64,000 bases of DNA from Nonomuraea glycinis (GTDB lineage Bacteria; Actinomycetota; Actinomycetes; Streptosporangiales; Streptosporangiaceae), in the NCBI RefSeq assembly GCF_014646515.1, contig NZ_BMNK01000018.1, positions 1-64,000 on the forward strand, read 5' to 3'. Below, piece by piece: positions 23,667-32,295 of this stretch. The notes beneath the pieces are model-generated. The model was not told the DNA's origin, ran no database searches, and saw nothing but the letters and a program-made list of their open reading frames with translations. Numbering within the stretch: position 1 is the first letter of the stretch; every line of letters begins with the position of its first letter. Both the position numbers and the translations under genes were made by a program.

Positions 23667-25352
23667 ATGGGCCGTTATCTCATCGAACCGTTCGACCGCA
23701 GCGACCGTTACGCCACCGAGCGCTACCAGGGCGCCGCCGGACGCAACTGGTGGCGCTGCGACCCGTCGTTGCGCCTGCTCATGCGCCGCCATCTCGGTGA
23801 CGGCTACACCTGGGCCGAGCCGCACCTCGACCGGCTGGGCGGCCTGACGGGCGGGCTGATCGCCGCATGCGCGGAGCAGACCGACGCCAACCCGCCCCGA
23901 CTTGAGAAGTACGACAAATGGGGGCGCGACGTCAGCCAGGTCGTCATGCCGCCGTCGTTCCACACCGCCAGGCAGGCGCTCATGGCCGACAACTTCACCT
24001 CACCGGCCTTCGCCGAACAGGCCCGCGCCCACGGCGCCGACCCCAGCGCACTCAGCGCCGCCTGGACGTACCTGCTCGACCAGGCCGACATCGGCATGGG
24101 CTGCGCGCTCGGCACCGGCGGCGACATGGTCGTCTCGCTCACCGAGCGGTACGCGCCCGACGACGTCAAGGAGCGGGTCCGGGAGATCTTCGCCGACGGC
24201 GACTACTCCGGCGAGGCCGCGCAGATGCTCACCGAGCGGACCGGCGGCTCCGACCTGGCCGCACTGGAGGCGTCGGCCGTCCCGGACGGCGACTCCTGGC
24301 TCCTGACCGGCTTCAAGTGGTTCGCCTCCAACGCCAACGGCTCCGCCTTCGTCGTCCTGGCCAGGCACGAAGAATCGGTCGCGCCCTTCCTGGTGCTGTG
24401 GGAGCGCCGCGACGGCAGCCGAAACGGGGTGCGGATCAGGCGGCTCAAGGACAAGCTCGGCACCCGCTCCGTGGCCTCCGCCGAGGTCGAGTTCGCCGAC
24501 GCCGAGGCGTTCCTGCTCGCCGGGCCGGGGTCCGGCTCCGGGCTCGGCGCCATGATGAAGCTCACCAACTCCGCCCGGCTCGGCGTGGCCATGATGGGGC
24601 TCGGCGTCGCCCGCCGCGCCCTGGTGGAATCCCTCTGCTACGCCCGCGCCCGCGAGGCGTTCGGCCGGCCGCTGGCCGACCAGCCGCTGATGCGCCGCAA
24701 GCTCGCCGAGCTGATCGTCGAGGTCGAGGCCGCGCAGGCACTCGTCTTCGACGGCCACCTCGGCCCCCGCCTGCGCCTCGCCCCCGCACTGGCCAAGCTC
24801 CGCACGGCGCGCCTGGGCGTCACCGCGGCGAGCGACGCCATCGAGGTGCACGGCGGCAACGGCTACATCGAGCAGTGGCCCGTCGCCCGGCTGCTGCGCG
24901 ACGCCCAGGTCAACCCGATCTGGGAGGGCGGCGACAACATCCTCTGCCTGGACGTACGCCGGGCCATGCTCCGCGAGAACGCCCACGAGCCCTTCCTCGA
25001 CCGCCTGGAGGCCGCGCTCTCGCAAGCTCCCGCGGGTGACTGGTCCTTGGTACGGAGCCGCGTCGACGACCTGCGCAAGGCGATCACCGCCTGGTCCTCG
25101 CTCGACCCCGCCGTGGCCGAGGCCCGGCTGTATCCGCTGGCCCAGTTCATGGCCGACGTGTACGCCGCCGCGCTGCTGGTGGAGCAGGCGGGCTGGGAGG
25201 AACGCGCGGGTCACGGCTCCCGCAAGGCCCTGGTCGCCCGCCTCTACGCCGACGCCCACCTGGCCGACCACGGCCCCCTGCGCGGCCTCGACCGCCCGGC
25301 CGAAGACCTGGACCACTTCGACGACCTCGCCCGTGGGGCCCTGGCCCTCTGA
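23667..25352 (+). CDS. AidB-like acyl-CoA dehydrogenase
   Basis: A 561-residue member of the acyl-CoA dehydrogenase superfamily with the longer AidB-like layout. FAD/substrate segments include GMGCALGTGGDMVVSLTERY, AQMLTERTGGSD, LTGFKWFASNANG and 'KDKLGTRSVASAEVEF'. The C-terminal block has YARAREAFGRPLADQPLMRR, EVHGGNGYIEQWPVARLLRD and the EGGDNILCLD motif. E. coli AidB binds DNA in the alkylation response; whether this protein does is unknown. It starts at ATG 23667, 37 bases after the preceding gene. Confidence 0.9.
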   Translation: MGRYLIEPFDRSDRYATERYQGAAGRNWWRCDPSLRLLMRRHLGDGYTWAEPHLDRLGGLTGGLIAACAEQTDANPPRLEKYDKWGRDVSQVVMPPSFHTARQALMADNFTSPAFAEQARAHGADPSALSAAWTYLLDQADIGMGCALGTGGDMVVSLTERYAPDDVKERVREIFADGDYSGEAAQMLTERTGGSDLAALEASAVPDGDSWLLTGFKWFASNANGSAFVVLARHEESVAPFLVLWERRDGSRNGVRIRRLKDKLGTRSVASAEVEFADAEAFLLAGPGSGSGLGAMMKLTNSARLGVAMMGLGVARRALVESLCYARAREAFGRPLADQPLMRRKLAELIVEVEAAQALVFDGHLGPRLRLAPALAKLRTARLGVTAASDAIEVHGGNGYIEQWPVARLLRDAQVNPIWEGGDNILCLDVRRAMLRENAHEPFLDRLEAALSQAPAGDWSLVRSRVDDLRKAITAWSSLDPAVAEARLYPLAQFMADVYAAALLVEQAGWEERAGHGSRKALVARLYADAHLADHGPLRGLDRPAEDLDHFDDLARGALAL

Positions 25353-25354
25353 CG

Positions 25355-26146
25355 TCACCGGGGCCGGCGGCCCTTCTTGCCACTCTTACCACGGCCGGCC
25401 GGCACCGCCCGGCTCCCGGCGCCACCCTGCCCTGCCTTCCCGCCCTGGCCTGCCTTCCCGCCCTGGCCTGGCTTTCCGGCCTGCCGCCGGGCCGGCTTCT
25501 TCTCCGCTGCCGCCTTCTCCACCGGCGCCGCGGGAGTACGGCCACGCGAGCTGTTCGCCGTACGGCCGCGGACGATACCAATGAAATCGTCCACCAGGTC
25601 GGTCGTCCTGTCCGTGGGCCAGGCCAGCGCCACCTGCGACTGCGGCGCGTCCGGCACCGGCCGGTAGGTGAGGTCGCCGCGGTCGTACAGCCGCGCCAGC
25701 GACAGCGGGACCACGAGAAGCCCGGTCCCGGCCGCCACCAACGGGACCGCGTCCGCCGTCGTGGCCGGCCGCTCGAACGCCGGCAGCCCGGGGCGCGCCG
25801 TCCACTCAAGGACGTCGTCCAGCGGGTGGAACACCTCCTCGTCGGCCAGGTCGCCGACGGTCACCTCATCGCCGGCGGTCAGCGCGTGGTCCTTCGGCAG
25901 CACGACCACCGTGGTCTCCACGTACAGGGGAATCACACTGAGCCCGTCCCGGTCGACCGGCAACCGGACGAACCCGGCGTCGGCGCCTTCGCCGTGCAGG
26001 ACACCCACCACCTCGGCGGCGGGAGCCGAGACCAGGGTGAGCGGCACCTCGGGCATCCTCTCGGCCCAGACCCCGACCCATTTCGCCGGTGTCACCCCGG
26101 GTGCGTACGCCAGCCGGAACGCCCTGTCGCTCTCCTCATGAGTCAC
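25355..26146 (-). CDS. LysR-type substrate-binding domain protein lacking HTH
   Basis: A 263-residue protein that corresponds to the effector domain alone of a LysR regulator (FRLAYAPGVTPAKWV, PLTLVSAPAAEVVGVLHGEG, GFVRLPVDRDGLSVIPLYVE, VVVLPKDHAL, PLVAAGTGLLVVPLSLARLY). No winged helix precedes it. The open frame extends to 26563, but that part only mirrors the opposite-strand DUF5997 gene. GTG 26146 is the likely start. The last 60 residues are Lys/Gly/Ala-rich, with three near-identical GKAGQGG units, and could bind nucleic acid non-specifically. It is divergent from the DUF5997 gene. Confidence 0.8.
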   Translation of the reverse strand: MTHEESDRAFRLAYAPGVTPAKWVGVWAERMPEVPLTLVSAPAAEVVGVLHGEGADAGFVRLPVDRDGLSVIPLYVETTVVVLPKDHALTAGDEVTVGDLADEEVFHPLDDVLEWTARPGLPAFERPATTADAVPLVAAGTGLLVVPLSLARLYDRGDLTYRPVPDAPQSQVALAWPTDRTTDLVDDFIGIVRGRTANSSRGRTPAAPVEKAAAEKKPARRQAGKPGQGGKAGQGGKAGQGGAGSRAVPAGRGKSGKKGRRPR

Positions 26147-26201
26147 CCCGTCAGCGTACCGATGTGAAAGGGACCCGTTTCTACTCACTACCCTGGACTC
26201 C

Positions 26202-26573
26202 ATGACCTCGCTCAAATCCAAGACGACCCAGACGATGAAGCCCGCGACCGCGGCCAAGAAGCTGGGCATCCTCCTCTCGGCCACTCCCGCCGAGTTCCAG
26301 GAGGGCGTCGTCTCCAGGAGCGAGCTGAACGCGCTGCAGGCGACCCCACCCGCGTGGCTCACCGACCTGCGCCGCAACGGCCCCCACCCCAAGCAGGTCG
26401 TCGCCGCCAAGCTCGGCGTCTCCGTCTCCGGCCTGATCAGAGGCGGCATCACCAGCCCGCTCACCACCGCCGAGATCGACGCCCTGAAGGCGGAGAACCC
26501 TGCGTGGCTGGAGCACGAGCGCACCATCCAGGCCGAAACCCGCAAAGAAGCCCTACGCCTCAAACAGCGCTAG
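26202..26573 (+). CDS. DUF5997 family protein
   Basis: A 123-residue conserved actinobacterial protein: 'KPATAAKKLGILLSATPAEF' near the N-terminus, then TPPAWLTDLRRNGPHPKQVV, a helix-turn-helix-like AAKLGVSVSGLIRGG, and ENPAWLEHERTIQAETRK. The family has no assigned role. The central segment could contact DNA. It lies divergent from the HTH-less LysR-like gene 55 bases away, a pairing that hints at split regulator functions (inference). Confidence 0.8.
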   Translation: MTSLKSKTTQTMKPATAAKKLGILLSATPAEFQEGVVSRSELNALQATPPAWLTDLRRNGPHPKQVVAAKLGVSVSGLIRGGITSPLTTAEIDALKAENPAWLEHERTIQAETRKEALRLKQR

Positions 26574-26583
26574 ACGGCAGCTT

Positions 26584-28182
26584 TCACCCACGCAGAACGG
26601 TGACTTGGCGGCCGGACGGTGTGGTCGCCTGCTCGAAACTGCCTCGTTCCTTCCAGGGTGCGGCCTCAGGGCGCCGGTCGAAGATCACCAGTACGCCGGT
26701 GGAGAGGCTGAGCCGGTCCAGATACCCGTCGAGCTGGGCGAGGCCGTCGGGCAGCGGGTCGTCCCTACCGGCCCGCCAGACCTTCAGTTCCATGGCCTCG
26801 CGTTGCATCACCCGTTCGCCATCTGGGCCGGTGTAGGGCCAGCGGATCAGCACGTCCAGGCGTTTGGTGCCGGCGGCGTACTCCCGGTCGAGCTGGCCGC
26901 CGCCGTTGACCAGGCGGTGCAGGAAGGCCATGAGGATGATCTGGCAGGCGGCCTCGTGGTAGCCCTCCTGCCGGATGAGCACCTCGCCGTGCTCGCGCCA
27001 GAACACGACGAACTCCTGCAGGAGGCGCGGCAGATCGAACCGGCCGTCCGGCAGCACGAAGCTGTGCGGATCGGCCTTGACGAACCGCTCTGTGCGATCG
27101 CCCAGGACCCGTAGCAGGACTTCCCGATAGATGGGGTTGGCGATCTCCATATCTCTGGTCCCTCGGATGAGACCGAGATCGTGGACGTAGGAGGCGTCGT
27201 CGTCGAAGGCGGCGTCCGTGCCCGGATACGTGCCGGCCACGATCGGTTCGATCACCCGCTTGACCCGGGGCTCGTGCAGCCGGGCCACGAGCGCGTCAAG
27301 GTGGGTGGCGCGCTCCCGGATCAACCGCTCCTTGGCGTCCTCCACCTGCCCGGCGGTGACGGCGCCCGTCACGCCCATTTTGAAGACGACCTCATGGGCC
27401 AGGGCGTTGACCAGCCACGGCTGACCCTGCGTCAGCTCGAACACCCGCTCCACCGCGTCCTTGGTGAACTCCTGGCCGGTCGCCTCCGTGTGCTGGTCGT
27501 ACAGCTCGGCGATCTCGTCGGCGGTGAAGTCGCCCAGGCGCAGCGACTCAGCGACGATGTTGAACGGGCTGGCCGGGTTCGACCTGCCGGGCTCGCCACC
27601 CGAGGCGACCTTGTAGTCACGCAGGTCACGCAGCCCGCACAGCACCACGGACGCGGGGAAGGGTTGGCCCTCATGCCGGGCGTTGTGGCCGTCGCGGAGC
27701 TGGCTGAGGATGCTGACCATGCTGTTGCCCTGCAGGGCGTCGATCTCGTCGAGGAGCAGCACCACGCGGCGTGGGCTGCGGCGGCACCACTCGCTCAGCG
27801 CCGAACCGAACCGGGTGCCCGCCGGAGCCTCCGGCCAGGGATCCGGCGGCAGCAGTTTCTTCGGCCATCCCGATCTCCCGGCGGCCTCGCGGAGAGACTT
27901 CAGCAGGATCGTCTCCGCGGCGGCGTAGTCGTCACCGGCCGACTTGGCGCGCTCGCAGGAGAACATCAGCGCGGCGACGTCGCCCTCGGCGGTCAGCTCG
28001 GACGCCAGGGTGCGCAGCATCGTGGTCTTGCCGGTCTGCCGGGGCGCGTGCAGCACGAAGTAGCGGTCCATCTCGATGAGCACCCGTGCCTGCGGAAGCC
28101 GCTGCGCGGGAGGCAGCATGTAGTGGTGCTGAGGGCCGCACGGGCCGGTGGTGTTGAAGTATCTCGTCCGAGGCGGGCGCAT
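26584..28182 (-). CDS. AAA-like ATPase with C-terminal PD-(D/E)XK nuclease-like domain
   Basis: A 532-residue protein. The Walker A motif is HAPRQTGKTTML (about residues 45-56) and Walker B is RRVVLLLDEIDAL (about 142-154), as in archaeal-type STAND/AAA-ATPase_like proteins. Residues 215-350 look like the lid and winged helix (FTADEIAELYDQHTEATG, LTQGQPWLVNALAHEV). The C-terminal 150 residues carry GTKRLDVLIRW, then REAMELKVWR, the Asp...Glu-x-Lys core of PD-(D/E)XK nucleases, and GVLVIFDRR. The combination is widespread in mobile or conflict contexts, but the function is unproven. It is convergent with DUF5997, with a 10-base gap. Confidence 0.85.
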   Translation of the reverse strand: MRPPRTRYFNTTGPCGPQHHYMLPPAQRLPQARVLIEMDRYFVLHAPRQTGKTTMLRTLASELTAEGDVAALMFSCERAKSAGDDYAAAETILLKSLREAAGRSGWPKKLLPPDPWPEAPAGTRFGSALSEWCRRSPRRVVLLLDEIDALQGNSMVSILSQLRDGHNARHEGQPFPASVVLCGLRDLRDYKVASGGEPGRSNPASPFNIVAESLRLGDFTADEIAELYDQHTEATGQEFTKDAVERVFELTQGQPWLVNALAHEVVFKMGVTGAVTAGQVEDAKERLIRERATHLDALVARLHEPRVKRVIEPIVAGTYPGTDAAFDDDASYVHDLGLIRGTRDMEIANPIYREVLLRVLGDRTERFVKADPHSFVLPDGRFDLPRLLQEFVVFWREHGEVLIRQEGYHEAACQIILMAFLHRLVNGGGQLDREYAAGTKRLDVLIRWPYTGPDGERVMQREAMELKVWRAGRDDPLPDGLAQLDGYLDRLSLSTGVLVIFDRRPEAAPWKERGSFEQATTPSGRQVTVLRG

Positions 28183-28383
28183 GGTTACATAATGTCACCG
28201 AGCTGTCGCTTCAGGTGTGCGAACCTACTTTCTACAAGTGTCGCCTTGAGCGACCGTCAGCCGGACAGAGGTGTGAGGTGACGGCCGCTCGCGGGCGATC
28301 AGATGGTCGTCGTCCGGGAGGGTCGGCCGATTTCACGGCCACGGCGACGTGCGGCCAAGCCGTCACTCCGCTGTGGAGCGGGG

Positions 28384-29133
28384 TCAGATCTGGTTCTCGC
28401 CGCCGTCGACATACAGGTTGGCGCCGATCATGAAGCTGCTGTCGGCGGAGGCGAGGAAGGCCACGGCGGCGGCGACCTCCTCCGGGCGTCCCATCCGGCC
28501 CATCGCGACGCCGGCGCCCTGCTTCGCTTTGAAGGCGGCCGCGTTCTCCTCGCCGACGAGCTCGGTGATCCCGGAGGTGTCGATCGGCCCGGGTGAGATC
28601 GCGTTGACGCGGATGCCCCGGTCCTTGAGCTCGTTGGCCCAGGTCCGGGCGAAGGATCGGACGGCGGCCTTGGACGCCGCGTACGCGCCGAAGGCCTGCG
28701 TGCCGTTGTCGGCGGCGGTGGAGGCGTTCAGGATCACCGAGGCGCCGTCGTTGAGCAGGGGCAGCGCCTTCTGCACGGTGAGGAGCGTGCCCTTGACGTT
28801 GACGTCGAAGATGCGGCCGTATTCCTCCTCGGTGATCTGCTCGAGCCTCGTGAACGAGGCGGTGGCCGCGTTGGCGAACAGCACGTCCAGGCCCTGACCT
28901 CGGTCGCGGACCGCGTCGTACAGGCGGTCCAGGTCGGCCGGGTCCGTGATGTCACCCGGTATCGCGGTGGCCGCCGGCCCGATGAACTCGACGGCCTCGT
29001 CCAGCTCGGCCTTGCGCCGGCCGGTGATGAACACATGCGCCCCCTCGGCCGCCAGCCGTGCGGCGGTGGCCCGGCCGATTCCCCGTGTGCCGCCACCGGT
29101 GATGACGGCAGTCTTGCCTTCGAGCTTCCTCAT
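28384..29133 (-). CDS. Short-chain dehydrogenase/reductase
   Basis: A 249-residue classical SDR: TGGGTRGIGRATA glycine motif, FANAATASF in place of NNAG, Ser in VILNASTAAD, YAASKAAVRSF with the Tyr/Lys pair, and the SPGPIDTSG loop. It ends LYVDGGENQI, as in 3-oxoacyl-ACP-reductase-like members. ATG 29133 has GGAGG 9 bases upstream; an earlier ATG adds five residues. It is divergent from a TetR regulator with two shared operator sites, so it is almost certainly its target. Confidence 0.92.
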   Translation of the reverse strand: MRKLEGKTAVITGGGTRGIGRATAARLAAEGAHVFITGRRKAELDEAVEFIGPAATAIPGDITDPADLDRLYDAVRDRGQGLDVLFANAATASFTRLEQITEEEYGRIFDVNVKGTLLTVQKALPLLNDGASVILNASTAADNGTQAFGAYAASKAAVRSFARTWANELKDRGIRVNAISPGPIDTSGITELVGEENAAAFKAKQGAGVAMGRMGRPEEVAAAVAFLASADSSFMIGANLYVDGGENQI

Positions 29134-29157
29134 GTGCTTGACCTCCACAAATTTTGC

Positions 29158-29207
29158 TACCGATCGGTACTGAACGGAGGCTACACCACTTAAGAACCGA
29201 CCGGTAC
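29158..29207. promoter_or_regulatory. Two TetR operator sites ACCGAYCGGTAC
   Basis: TACCGATCGGTA (29158-29169, a perfect palindrome) and ACCGACCGGTAC (29196-29207) share the core ACCGAYCGGTA. They lie between the divergent SDR and TetR genes, next to both start codons, and are the obvious binding sites of that TetR protein. Confidence 0.75.
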
Positions 29208-29216
29208 GGAAGGGGT

Positions 29217-29837
29217 ATGCTTGTGGACGTGGACATCACCCAGAAGGCGCCGGTCGGCCGGCCGAGAGGTTTCGACGCCGACGAGGCCCTCGAACGCGCC
29301 ATGCTGGTCTTCTGGGAGCAGGGCTACGAGGGCGCCAGCCTCACCGACCTGACCAGCGCCATGGGCATCACCCGCACCAGCATGTACGCGGCCTTCGGTA
29401 ACAAGGAGGAGCTGTTCCGCAAAGCCCTGGAGCGTTACACCGAAGGCCCCGCCGCCTACGGGGGATGGGCCTTGAAGGAGCCGACCGCCAGGGAGGTGGC
29501 CGCCGCGTTCCTCGCCGGCTCGGTGCGGACCTCCACTTGTCCCGGCCTCCCCGCCGGCTGCCTGGGCGTCCAGGGCTCCCTGGCCGCAGGTGACCCCGGC
29601 CAGGTGGCCCGCGACACCCTCACCGCCTGGCGCAACGAGGGTTGCTCCCGTCTGCGGGAGCGATTCCAGCGGGCCGTCGACGAAGGAGACCTGCCTCCGG
29701 GCACCGATCCGGAGCTGCTCGCCCGCTACGTCATGACCGTGGCGAACGGCATCGCCGTCCAGGCGGCCAGCGGCGCCGGCCGCGACGCCCTCCAGAAGGT
29801 GGCCGACATGGCCCTGCGCAACTGGCCACCCGCCTGA
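29217..29837 (+). CDS. TetR/AcrR family regulator
   Basis: A 206-residue repressor. The DNA-binding part reads GRPRGFDADEALERAMLVFW, then SLTDLTSAMGITRTSMYAAF, a form typical of the AcrR branch that represses a divergent SDR. The ligand domain contains CPGLPAGCLGVQGSLAAG, the YcdC/TetR_C-type signature with two cysteines. ATG 29217 abuts its ribosome site too closely; GTG 29223, with GGAAGGGG seven bases before it, may be the real start. Autoregulation through the two sites upstream is likely. Confidence 0.9.
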   Translation: MLVDVDITQKAPVGRPRGFDADEALERAMLVFWEQGYEGASLTDLTSAMGITRTSMYAAFGNKEELFRKALERYTEGPAAYGGWALKEPTAREVAAAFLAGSVRTSTCPGLPAGCLGVQGSLAAGDPGQVARDTLTAWRNEGCSRLRERFQRAVDEGDLPPGTDPELLARYVMTVANGIAVQAASGAGRDALQKVADMALRNWPPA

Positions 29838-29859
29838 CAGCCGCCGCGCATCTGGCCGG

Positions 29860-29961
29860 CAGGCTGCGAAGACTCTCACGAGGCGCTGGTCGGAGCCGGC
29901 CCCAGCACGTGCCATGGGCCTGTCCGAGCAGCGCGTCCATCAGTCGAAGGTCAGAGCTTGA
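29860..29961 (+). pseudogene. 3' remnant of a HicB-like gene
   Basis: About 33 codons that match the 3' end of the HicB-like gene at 36083-36460: here AAKTLTRRWSEP, there AAKVLTSHWSEP, continuing MGLSEQRVHQSK against MGLSKQRVHQLK and the same stop position. By eye the last 75 bases are about 90% identical. There is no start, ribosome site or upstream part. The remnant's end overlaps the 3' end of the opposite-strand secreted-protein gene. Confidence 0.75.
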
Positions 29962-30559
29962 TGCCCTTGATGATCTTTGCCAGCTCCGGCACGAGGGGCT
30001 GGCTGGCCATCACGGTGACGACGACGCCCTTACGCTTGACCCAGCCCGCGTACCGGCCGTGGCCCAGCGCGCCGTCGCCCGCCTGCGTGAGCACCTGACG
30101 GCCGCCGATCCTCACGGTCTTCGTGTCGCCGGAGAACGTCCCTATGATGAACGGCGCGTTCTTGAGCTGCGCCGGCTTGCTCGCCTTCGGCCAGCACACC
30201 ACCCTGACCCACAGCGACCGATGCCTGGGGCTCTCCTCGGAGCGCTCATCACTCCACTGGTAGCCGTACTCGGTGATGCCGTTGTGCTTGTTGACGCCGA
30301 CCTGGCCGTACGTGAAGCCCTTCGGGAGGTGGTCGACGCGGACTCCCTTGATGGCGGTGGCGCCCCTGGGCGGCTTGTCGGTCTTGGAGTCGTACGACCG
30401 CTTCGCCTCCGCCTTGGTCGGGACAGGGCAGACCGGCCGCTCCGCCGCCTGGGCAGGGGACACGATCAGAGCCGCAGCGATGGGCAGTACGGACAGGACG
30501 GCAAGCTTGTGAATCTTGGTCATACCTGGCTTGATGCGACAGGTGCGAGGAAAGTTCAT
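29951..30559 (-). CDS. Small secreted protein of unknown function
   Basis: A 202-residue exported protein. From Met13 a clear signal peptide reads MTKIHKLAVLSVLPIAAALI with cleavage near AQA-AE. The mature part holds two cysteines (PVCPVP, VRVVCWPK), 'LPKGFTYGQVGVNKHNGITE' and a basic C-terminal strand set. I recognise no family. The start at 30559 overlaps the upstream serine hydrolase stop as ATGA, which implies coupling; Met13 (30523) gives a better signal peptide but has a weak ribosome site. Both are probably expressed with the hydrolase. Confidence 0.65.
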   Translation of the reverse strand: MNFPRTCRIKPGMTKIHKLAVLSVLPIAAALIVSPAQAAERPVCPVPTKAEAKRSYDSKTDKPPRGATAIKGVRVDHLPKGFTYGQVGVNKHNGITEYGYQWSDERSEESPRHRSLWVRVVCWPKASKPAQLKNAPFIIGTFSGDTKTVRIGGRQVLTQAGDGALGHGRYAGWVKRKGVVVTVMASQPLVPELAKIIKGIKL

Positions 30560-31743
30560 CGGGCGAAGGCCGCGAGCGCGATGCCCATGCCGCGCTGATT
30601 CCGGCCCGCGGCCTTGGCGTCGGTGGAGTTGACCGCGTACACGACCGTCCGGCTCAGGTCACGGGTGGCGCCGATGCCGGCCGCGCTGCCGTACCGGGAG
30701 CCGGTCTTGCCGTAGGCCACGATGCCGCCGGGCAGCTCCAACCTGGACAGGCCCGAGGTGTAGGTGGCGGGATCGCCGGTGCCGTACGTGGGCACCCGCG
30801 GCACTGTGAACATGTGCTCGAGCTCCGCCGCCGGCACCACCTCGCCACCGAACAGGGCCTTGACGAACGTCTCCAGGTCGGCGGTGGTGGAGATCAGGTC
30901 GCCGGAGGCCCAGGTGGAGGTGGTGCTGGTCACGGTCATGTCCACGACATGGTCGCTGCCGTACTCGATGGCGTTCTGGAAGCCCGCGGGGACGACCTGG
31001 TAACCGTGGTTGTGCCGTCCGCGGATGCGGGTGGACTCGCCCGGCAGGTAGCTGTTCCGCATGCCGAGGGGCTTGAGTATGCGGGTGGTGACCTCGTGCT
31101 CGTAGGACCGGCCGGTGACCTTCTCGATGAGCAGGCCCGCGACGAACGTGTTCATGTTGACGTAATGCTGCTGCGTGCCCGGAGTGAACTCCATCGGGTT
31201 CTTCACCGCCTCGCCGACATACTCCCGCGGCGTCCACTTCTTGAACCTGGTGGCGTAGACCCACGCGAAGCTGTCGCCGACCTTGGGTGAGGGCAGCCCG
31301 CTGGTGTGGTTGAGCAACTGCCCGACCTTGACGGCCGGGTAACTGCCCGGCAGCAGGCCGGGCAGGTGCTGCTGGACCGTGTCGTCGAGCGAGATCTCAC
31401 CCTCGGCGACGAGCTGCAGAACGACCGCGACGGTGAAGATCTTGGTCACGCTGCCGACCCGGAATCGGGCCCCCAGCTTCGCGGGGCGGTCGGTACGCAG
31501 GTCGGTCACGCCCGTGACCCCCTGCCACGAGCCCTTCGCGCCGCCCACCCTGACCTCGGCCGCGGTGGCGTCGGAGGCGGGCAGCCCGGCGATGCTCCGC
31601 TCCAGCGCGGCCTCGTTGATCGGCGGCACCTCGACCCGCGCGACGGCGGAAGGCGCCGTACCGGCGGCTGCGAACGTTGGCACGGCGGCAGTGGAGAAGA
31701 CGGCGGCGAGGGTGAGAGCGGCGGCGACATGGGTGCGCTTCAT
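30556..31743 (-). CDS. Serine hydrolase, class C beta-lactamase/DD-peptidase family
   Basis: A 395-residue exported enzyme. The signal peptide is residues 1-25 (MKRTHVAAALTLAAVFSTAA). The catalytic SxxK is SVTK in FRVGSVTKIFTVAV. The YxN element is the Tyr-Val-Asn of HYVNMNTF, and the KTG triad is in AYGKTGSRYGSAAG. This matches D-alanyl-D-alanine carboxypeptidases of the R61 type and related esterases. ATG 31743 has GGAGA 8 bases upstream and is preferred over 31797. It overlaps the following secreted-protein gene by four bases. Confidence 0.9.
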   Translation of the reverse strand: MKRTHVAAALTLAAVFSTAAVPTFAAAGTAPSAVARVEVPPINEAALERSIAGLPASDATAAEVRVGGAKGSWQGVTGVTDLRTDRPAKLGARFRVGSVTKIFTVAVVLQLVAEGEISLDDTVQQHLPGLLPGSYPAVKVGQLLNHTSGLPSPKVGDSFAWVYATRFKKWTPREYVGEAVKNPMEFTPGTQQHYVNMNTFVAGLLIEKVTGRSYEHEVTTRILKPLGMRNSYLPGESTRIRGRHNHGYQVVPAGFQNAIEYGSDHVVDMTVTSTTSTWASGDLISTTADLETFVKALFGGEVVPAAELEHMFTVPRVPTYGTGDPATYTSGLSRLELPGGIVAYGKTGSRYGSAAGIGATRDLSRTVVYAVNSTDAKAAGRNQRGMGIALAAFAR

Positions 31744-31893
31744 TTCGGTATCTCCAGGTAGCGGCGTTCTGTGGAATGCCCCAATCCTGTCGATCACAGG
31801 CGGTCGCCCGGATCGCCGTCACCGGCGATCTTCCATCTCACTCCCGAGAGGGAGCTTCTCGCCCGATCGAGTGACCACGGAGTACGCGCCTGA

Positions 31894-32295
31894 TCAAATA
31901 CCGATGAGTCGGACACGGTCGCCGCACAGCCGGGCCATGTCGTCGACATCGGAGGTCAGTATGGCCACTGGACCCGGTTGGCGCAGCGCCACCTCGGCGA
32001 CCGTCGCGTCGATCGCGTACCGGTGGCCGTGCTGACCCGCGGCCTTGAGCAGTTCCGCGGATACCTTGGCCGCACGTTCGGTCACCGGCTCGACCTTGAC
32101 ACGGGAGAGCACCCACTGCAGCCGGGGCATGTTCACCCGTGTATGGCTGACTTCCACGATGGTGTTGGCACCGATGACGAAGTCGGCACCCATGGTGTGG
32201 AACACCTGCAACATTGCGAGGATCTTACGGTCCTCCGCCATCCAGGCGGAGAGTCCTTGTGAGTCGAGGACGACGGTTTCAATGTTCTTGATCAC
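31894..32295 (-). CDS. PIN-domain protein, probable VapC-type toxin
   Basis: A 133-residue PIN-fold ribonuclease. The first acidic residue is in VVLDSQGLSAWM, a second acid in NTIVEVSHTR, and the later pair in 'YAIDATVAEVAL' and ILTSDVDDMARL, matching the metal-binding acidic set. VapC toxins cleave tRNA or rRNA. It overlaps the upstream antitoxin gene by four bases (ATGA), the usual antitoxin-toxin order with coupled translation. Confidence 0.85.
   Translation of the reverse strand: MIKNIETVVLDSQGLSAWMAEDRKILAMLQVFHTMGADFVIGANTIVEVSHTRVNMPRLQWVLSRVKVEPVTERAAKVSAELLKAAGQHGHRYAIDATVAEVALRQPGPVAILTSDVDDMARLCGDRVRLIGI

Noticed and set aside
25355..26563. N-terminal extension of the LysR-like protein that might supply an HTH
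   Set aside because: The extra 139 residues mirror the DUF5997 gene and show no winged-helix pattern.
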